A DNA stretch of 64,000 bases from Herbaspirillum chlorophenolicum. Its GTDB lineage: Bacteria > Pseudomonadota > Gammaproteobacteria > Burkholderiales > Burkholderiaceae_D. The position numbers and the translations under genes were made by a program. The notes beneath the pieces are model-generated. The model made no database searches. It was given only the letters and a program-made list of their open reading frames with translations, and was not told where the DNA came from. The DNA is taken from the NCBI RefSeq assembly GCF_001189955.1, contig NZ_LFLT01000027.1:1-64000 (forward strand). Direction: 5' to 3'. This document shows, piece after piece, positions 60,191 to 64,000 of this stretch (position 1 is the first letter of the stretch; the number at the start of each line of letters is the position of its first letter).

Positions 60191-60382
60191 ATGCCCATTA
60201 TGCAAATCTTCCTGATGGAAGGCCGCAGCCAGGAACAGAAGGAAAAATTGATCGAAGCCCTGACCCTGGCGGCGATGACCTCGATCGATGCGCCACAGGA
60301 GACCGTGCGCGTGTTGTTGACGGAAGTGCCGAAGGCGCACTTCGGCATCGGCGGGAAGTCGGCCGAAGCGCTCGGCCGATGA
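60191..60382 (+). CDS. 4-oxalocrotonate tautomerase (cluster B)
   Basis: 63 residues after the start, with Pro1, Arg11, Arg39 and Phe50 all at canonical positions. It isomerises 2-hydroxymuconate. ATG 60191 exposes Pro1; the frame starting at 60179 would not. It ends the plus-strand operon, 8 bp before the convergent IclR gene. Confidence 0.92.
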   Translation: MPIMQIFLMEGRSQEQKEKLIEALTLAAMTSIDAPQETVRVLLTEVPKAHFGIGGKSAEALGR

Positions 60383-60390
60383 CGTAACCA

Positions 60391-61185
60391 TCAACGGCGG
60401 CGTTCCGGCACGGCAGTACGATGCCGGCCGCCGCCCAGCTCGTCACTGATGCGCTGTGCGGCGCGCATCACCACCGGCACCAGCGTCTGCATGCGTGCCG
60501 GGTCCATATATTCCACGGCGCTGGAGACGCTGATGGCGGCGACGATCTTGCCGCTGACATCGCGCACCGGCACGGCCACGCAACGCACCACCGGTTCGTC
60601 TTCGCCCAGGTCAAAGGCATAGCCGGACTTGGCATAGCTGCGCATGAGCTTGAGCCAGGCGGTCCAGGATTGCTGGCCGACGTAAGCGCGGTCGAACTGG
60701 TACTGCGCCTTCCATTGTTCTTCCGTCCCATCGATCAGCAAGGCCTTGCCCACGCCCGTGGTCGCGGCCGGCTTGCGTCCGCCCACGCGTGAGCTGACCC
60801 GCACCGATCGCTGGCCGGGCAGCTTGTCGAGGTAGATCACCTCGCCTTCTTCCAGTGCAGCCAGGTGCACGGTATCGAGGGTCTGCTCCGACAAGATCTC
60901 GAGGATGGGGCGCGCCACGCTGAGCAAGTCGCTGTCCTCGTAGGCCTGGAAGCCCAGCTCGATGAGCTTGCTGCCCAGGCTGTAGCCCTTGCGCGGTTCG
61001 AACTTGAGGTAACGGATCTGCACCAGTGCCGAGGCCAGCCGGTGGGTGGTGCTCGGGCTGATGCCGGTACGCGCGCTGATCGCGGCCACGGTGACCACGC
61101 CATCGGCCACGGCGTCGATGATGTCCAGCCCCCGGAACAGGGTCTGGCTGGCGATGGGGCGAGGCGACTTGTCGGATTCGGCCAT
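60391..61185 (-). CDS. IclR-family regulator
   Basis: 264 residues from ATG 61185: a winged helix (LFRGLDIIDAVADGVVTVAA, then GISPSTTHRLASALV) and an IclR ligand domain (GKALLIDGTEEQW, IVAAISVSSAVEYMDP). The frame opens earlier at 61266 without a good start. IclR regulators commonly govern aromatic catabolism. It lies on the same strand after the permease gene and convergent with the meta operon. Confidence 0.88.
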   Translation of the reverse strand: MAESDKSPRPIASQTLFRGLDIIDAVADGVVTVAAISARTGISPSTTHRLASALVQIRYLKFEPRKGYSLGSKLIELGFQAYEDSDLLSVARPILEILSEQTLDTVHLAALEEGEVIYLDKLPGQRSVRVSSRVGGRKPAATTGVGKALLIDGTEEQWKAQYQFDRAYVGQQSWTAWLKLMRSYAKSGYAFDLGEDEPVVRCVAVPVRDVSGKIVAAISVSSAVEYMDPARMQTLVPVVMRAAQRISDELGGGRHRTAVPERRR

Positions 61186-61298
61186 GGTGGTCAGGACGGT
61201 GGAAATTGCCGGTATTTTGCCAGAGTCGGCCGGCCTGCCCTCCGGTTGCGCCGGCCACGCGCGCACGGAAGGCCTGCCGGCCGGGAACAGCGGCGGCG

Positions 61299-62696
61299 TC
61301 AGACGATGCCGGTCGTGTAGAACAGCGCGATGGCAAAACCGCAGGCGATGGTCTTGATGATTGTGATCGCGAAGATATCCTTGTAGGACTGGCGATGGCT
61401 CAGGCCCGTCACCGTCAACAGGGTGATCACCGCGCCGTTGTGCGGCAGCGTATCCATGCCGCCGCTGGCCATCGAGGCAATGCGGTGGAACACTTCCAGC
61501 GGGATGTGCGCAGCATGCGCGGCAGCGATGAAGTTGTCGGCCATCGCACCCAGGGCGATGCTCAGCCCGCCGATGGCCGATCCGGTCATGGCGGCGAGCG
61601 CGGTGATCGACACGGCTTCATTGATCAGCGGATTGGGAATCGCCTGCAGGGCCTTGGCGGCGATCACGAATCCCGGCAAGGCAGCCACCACTGCGCCGAA
61701 ACCGAATTCCGACGCGCTGTTCATGGCGGCCAGCATGGCGCCGCTGACAGCCTGTTTGCTGCCTTCGGCGAACTTGACGACGATCTTGCGCCAGTTGCAC
61801 ACCACCACCGTCACGATGCCCACCAGCAAAGCGGCTTCCACACCCCACACCGGCGCGGCTTGCACCACATCCACCGACAGCGGCGCCTTCAGGCCGGCCA
61901 GACCGATCTGGTATTGCGCAGCGCCGTACCAGACGGGAATCCACTTGCCGAACACGTAGTTGAGGCCGCACACCAGCACCAGCGGCAGCAGAGCCACCAG
62001 CGGGTGCGGCATCGATTCGCCGTGCTCGATGGGTGCCGGCTCATTGATGTGCCCGGTGCCGTAGCCCTCCTGACGTGCGACTGCCGCGCGACGACGGCTT
62101 TCCAGGTACAGCATGCCGGTGATGAAGATCGCAATGCCACCAATGAAACCCAGCCACGGTGCGGCCCAGGTATCGGTCTTGAAGAAGGTGGTGGGGATGA
62201 TGTTCTGCACCTGCGGGCTGCCGGGGAACGAATCCATCGTGAAGGTGAAGGCCCCCAGAGCAATCGTGCCGGGAATCAGCCGCTTGGGAATATGCCCCTG
62301 ACGGAACATCTCGGCCGCGAATGGATACACCGCGAACACCACCACGTTGAGCGACACGCCGCCGTATGTCAGCAGCGCGCACACCAGCACGATCACCAGC
62401 ATGGCGCGCTTGTCGCCCACCAGCCGGATCACCGCGCTGCTGATCGAACGCGCGTTGCCGGACATTTCGATCACCTTGCCGAACAGCGCTCCCAGCAGGA
62501 ACACCGGGAAGAACGACTTGATGAACACCACCATCTTGTCCATGAAGATGGCCGAATACACCGGCGCAATCGCCGCCGGCTCGGTCAAAAGAACTGCTGC
62601 CAGCGCCGCCAGCGGTGCAAAGATGATGACGCTGAAACCGCGATACGCCATCAGGACGAGAAAGGCCAATGCGGCCAACACCACGAGAATCTCCAT
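61299..62696 (-). CDS. GntP-family permease (organic acid:proton symporter)
   Basis: 465 residues with about twelve hydrophobic segments. Family blocks are PVFLLGALFGKVIEMSGNAR, YGGVSLNVVVFAVYPFA and FTMDSFPGSPQVQNIIPT. Related proteins carry gluconate or other hydroxy acids; here a hydroxy or keto acid of the pathway is a plausible cargo. It is downstream of the aldolase gene on the same strand and followed by the IclR gene. Confidence 0.85.
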   Translation of the reverse strand: MEILVVLAALAFLVLMAYRGFSVIIFAPLAALAAVLLTEPAAIAPVYSAIFMDKMVVFIKSFFPVFLLGALFGKVIEMSGNARSISSAVIRLVGDKRAMLVIVLVCALLTYGGVSLNVVVFAVYPFAAEMFRQGHIPKRLIPGTIALGAFTFTMDSFPGSPQVQNIIPTTFFKTDTWAAPWLGFIGGIAIFITGMLYLESRRRAAVARQEGYGTGHINEPAPIEHGESMPHPLVALLPLVLVCGLNYVFGKWIPVWYGAAQYQIGLAGLKAPLSVDVVQAAPVWGVEAALLVGIVTVVVCNWRKIVVKFAEGSKQAVSGAMLAAMNSASEFGFGAVVAALPGFVIAAKALQAIPNPLINEAVSITALAAMTGSAIGGLSIALGAMADNFIAAAHAAHIPLEVFHRIASMASGGMDTLPHNGAVITLLTVTGLSHRQSYKDIFAITIIKTIACGFAIALFYTTGIV

Positions 62697-62803
62697 TGTT
62701 TTCCTTGTTTTCTATTTTTGAGGGACGCTGTCGGGAACGCGTCGTGCGCGGATCAGCCGTGGCCGTCCGCGCTTGTAGGTTTGGTCAAGCAGGTAGAACG
62801 ATT

Positions 62804-62835
62804 GCTGCTGCAGCTAAAGAACAAGCTGCAGCAGC
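62804..62835. other. intergenic 12-bp inverted repeat between aldolase and permease genes
   Basis: GCTGCTGCAGCT (62804-62815) and AGCTGCAGCAGC (62824-62835) pair perfectly with an 8-base loop in the 185-bp gap downstream of the aldolase. No T-run is present. It may end or process the aldolase transcript. Confidence 0.55.
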
Positions 62836-62881
62836 GGGTAAAGCAACAGCGAATAAAACGACTGCACCCAGCGGGCCAGGA

Positions 62882-63889
62882 TCAGCGGGCCAAATCAAGC
62901 GCCACGTCGACGATCATGTCTTCCTGGCCGCCCACCATGCGGCGACGACCCAGCTCCACCAGGATGTCGACGGCATTGACGCCGTACTTCTGGCTGGCCG
63001 CTTCGGCATGGCGCAGGAAACTGGAATACACGCCGGCATAGCCCAGCGCCAGCGTCTCGCGATCCACGCGCACCGGGCGATCCTGCAACGGGCGCACGAT
63101 GTCGTCGGCCGCATTCATCAGTGCGAACAGGTCGCAGCCGTGGTTCCAGCCCATGCGCTCGGCGACAGCGATGAACACTTCCAGCGGGGCATTGCCGGCA
63201 CCGGCGCCCATGCCAGCCAGGCTGGCGTCGACACGGTAGCAACCCTCTTCCACCGCCACCACCGAGTTGGCCACGCCCAGGCTCAGGTTGTGGTGGGCGT
63301 GCATGCCCAGTTCCGTTTCCGGCTTGAGCACGTCGCGCAGCGCGCGGAAGCGGTCGCGCACGCCGTCCATCGTCAACGCGCCACCGGAGTCGACCACGTA
63401 GATGCAGCTGGCGCCATAGCTTTCCATCAGCTTGGCCTGCTTGCCCAGCTCTTGCGGCGTGGTCAGGTGGCTCATCATCAGGAAGCCCACACTGTCCATG
63501 CCCAGCTCGCGGGCATAGGCGATGTGCTGGCGCGAGACATCCGCTTCGGTGCAGTGGGTCGCCACGCGCACCACGCGCGCGCCGGCGTCATAGGCGTTGC
63601 GCAGGTCGTGCACGGTACCGATGCCGGGGATCAGCAGGGTCGCGATCCTGGCCTTCTGCACCGACTGCGCCGCCGCTTCGATCCACGCCACATCGCTGTG
63701 CGCGCCGAAGCCGTAGTTGAAGCTGCTGCCCGACAGCCCGTCGCCGTGGGCCACTTCGATGGAATCGACGCCGGCGCGATCCAGCGCAGCGGCGATGGTG
63801 CGCACGTTGTCCAGGCTGTACTGATGGCGGATGGCGTGGCTGCCGTCGCGCAGCGTGACATCCGAGATATAGAGTTTTTGTTGGTTCAT
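62882..63889 (-). CDS. 4-hydroxy-2-oxovalerate aldolase (cluster B)
   Basis: 335 residues, paralogue of DmpG, with [20 protein letters not shown] and the metal-binding His pair in [11 protein letters not shown]. It forms pyruvate and acetaldehyde. ATG 63889 has GGAGACCACC upstream. It follows the acetaldehyde dehydrogenase gene on the minus strand, so cluster B's last steps are on a separate transcript from its first steps. Confidence 0.93.
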   Translation of the reverse strand: MNQQKLYISDVTLRDGSHAIRHQYSLDNVRTIAAALDRAGVDSIEVAHGDGLSGSSFNYGFGAHSDVAWIEAAAQSVQKARIATLLIPGIGTVHDLRNAYDAGARVVRVATHCTEADVSRQHIAYARELGMDSVGFLMMSHLTTPQELGKQAKLMESYGASCIYVVDSGGALTMDGVRDRFRALRDVLKPETELGMHAHHNLSLGVANSVVAVEEGCYRVDASLAGMGAGAGNAPLEVFIAVAERMGWNHGCDLFALMNAADDIVRPLQDRPVRVDRETLALGYAGVYSSFLRHAEAASQKYGVNAVDILVELGRRRMVGGQEDMIVDVALDLAR

Positions 63890-63907
63890 GGTGGTCTCCG
63901 TGGTGCC

Positions 63908-64000
63908 TTATGCAACAACGCCTGCAGCCGCAGCCGCTGTCTTCGCGCCGCCCAGCTGGACCGCGACCTGCTCGGCGCAAGCCATGGCGGCCGATGTCAT
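63908..64000 (-). CDS. acetaldehyde dehydrogenase (acylating), C-terminal end only
   Basis: The last 30 residues of a frame that enters from beyond the window: MTSAAMACAEQVAVQLGG, an Ala-rich tail and TAA at 63910-63908. This matches the C-terminus of DmpF-type dehydrogenases (compare [14 protein letters not shown] in the cluster A copy) and lies directly upstream of the aldolase, as expected. The gene is cut only by the window edge. Confidence 0.75.
   Translation of the reverse strand: MTSAAMACAEQVAVQLGGAKTAAAAAGVVA

Noticed and set aside
1-64000. tRNA genes, rRNA genes, riboswitches or a replication origin
   Set aside because: None was recognised by eye on either strand; a covariance-model search would be needed to exclude small RNAs.

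Overview
The window looks like a piece of a GC-rich betaproteobacterial chromosome. Burkholderiales, perhaps Oxalobacteraceae, is an inference from the Gram-negative porin, the gene families and the operon styles; no rRNA or tRNA was recognised. Its theme is aromatic catabolism by meta-cleavage of catechol. Two largely parallel lower-pathway gene sets are separated and damaged by mobile DNA.

Layout. (1) 1-4762: two YceI-like genes (the first frameshifted), then on the minus strand a quinol-type monooxygenase with an internal stop, an outer-membrane channel of the phenol-degradation 'meta' family, an aldehyde dehydrogenase whose frame runs on into that channel, and the 3' end of a GMC oxidoreductase. 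(2) 4768-22120: a Mu-like prophage of 17.35 kb with both termini and a 5-bp target duplication (AGTGC). It splits the last codons of an MFS transporter gene. The whole early region, the capsid protein and the protease are missing. The head-packaging block is inverted relative to an apparently complete contractile-tail block. (3) 22105-38966, cluster A: phenol hydroxylase dmpKLMNOP, ferredoxin dmpQ and catechol 2,3-dioxygenase dmpB form one minus-strand operon behind a sigma-54 promoter, divergent from a DmpR/XylR-type activator. A second minus-strand operon (GlcG-like protein, dmpC, E, F, G, H, I, D, MFS) lies divergent from a LysR regulator with an ATAC-N7-GTAT operator. (4) 38967-42865: a graveyard holding an orphan type I-E-like CRISPR array without cas genes, an IS1182-family fragment, an IS3-family element, an integrase fragment and a frameshifted second IS3-family element. 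(5) 42866-46500: a TonB-dependent siderophore receptor cut short at its 3' end, with its FecR/FecI signalling pair and a Fur-box-like site. (6) 46587-64000, cluster B: ferredoxin plus GlcG-like protein, porin, a five-gene branched-chain-type ABC importer, LysR, GntR, catechol 2,3-dioxygenase, semialdehyde dehydrogenase, hydratase, decarboxylase, tautomerase, IclR, a GntP-type permease, aldolase and the 3' end of acetaldehyde dehydrogenase at the window edge.

How they work together. In cluster A phenol is hydroxylated to catechol. Catechol is opened by DmpB, whose iron is kept reduced by DmpQ, and converted through the dehydrogenase/tautomerase/decarboxylase branch or the DmpD hydrolase branch to 2-hydroxypenta-2,4-dienoate. 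DmpE, DmpG and DmpF then give pyruvate and acetyl-CoA. Cluster B repeats the lower pathway without a visible hydroxylase or hydrolase but with its own uptake system and three regulators. An almost identical palindrome built on TTCTCGAGAA abuts the -35 of both cluster B plus-strand promoters. This suggests one regulon joining the ferredoxin/GlcG pair to the dioxygenase operon 9 kb away.

The observations best supported by the bases themselves are the exact prophage termini, which restore the MFS reading frame; the inverted and gutted prophage; a slippery A-AAA-AAG site for the tail chaperone; a hairpin that buries the tape-measure ribosome site; and the shared cluster B palindrome.
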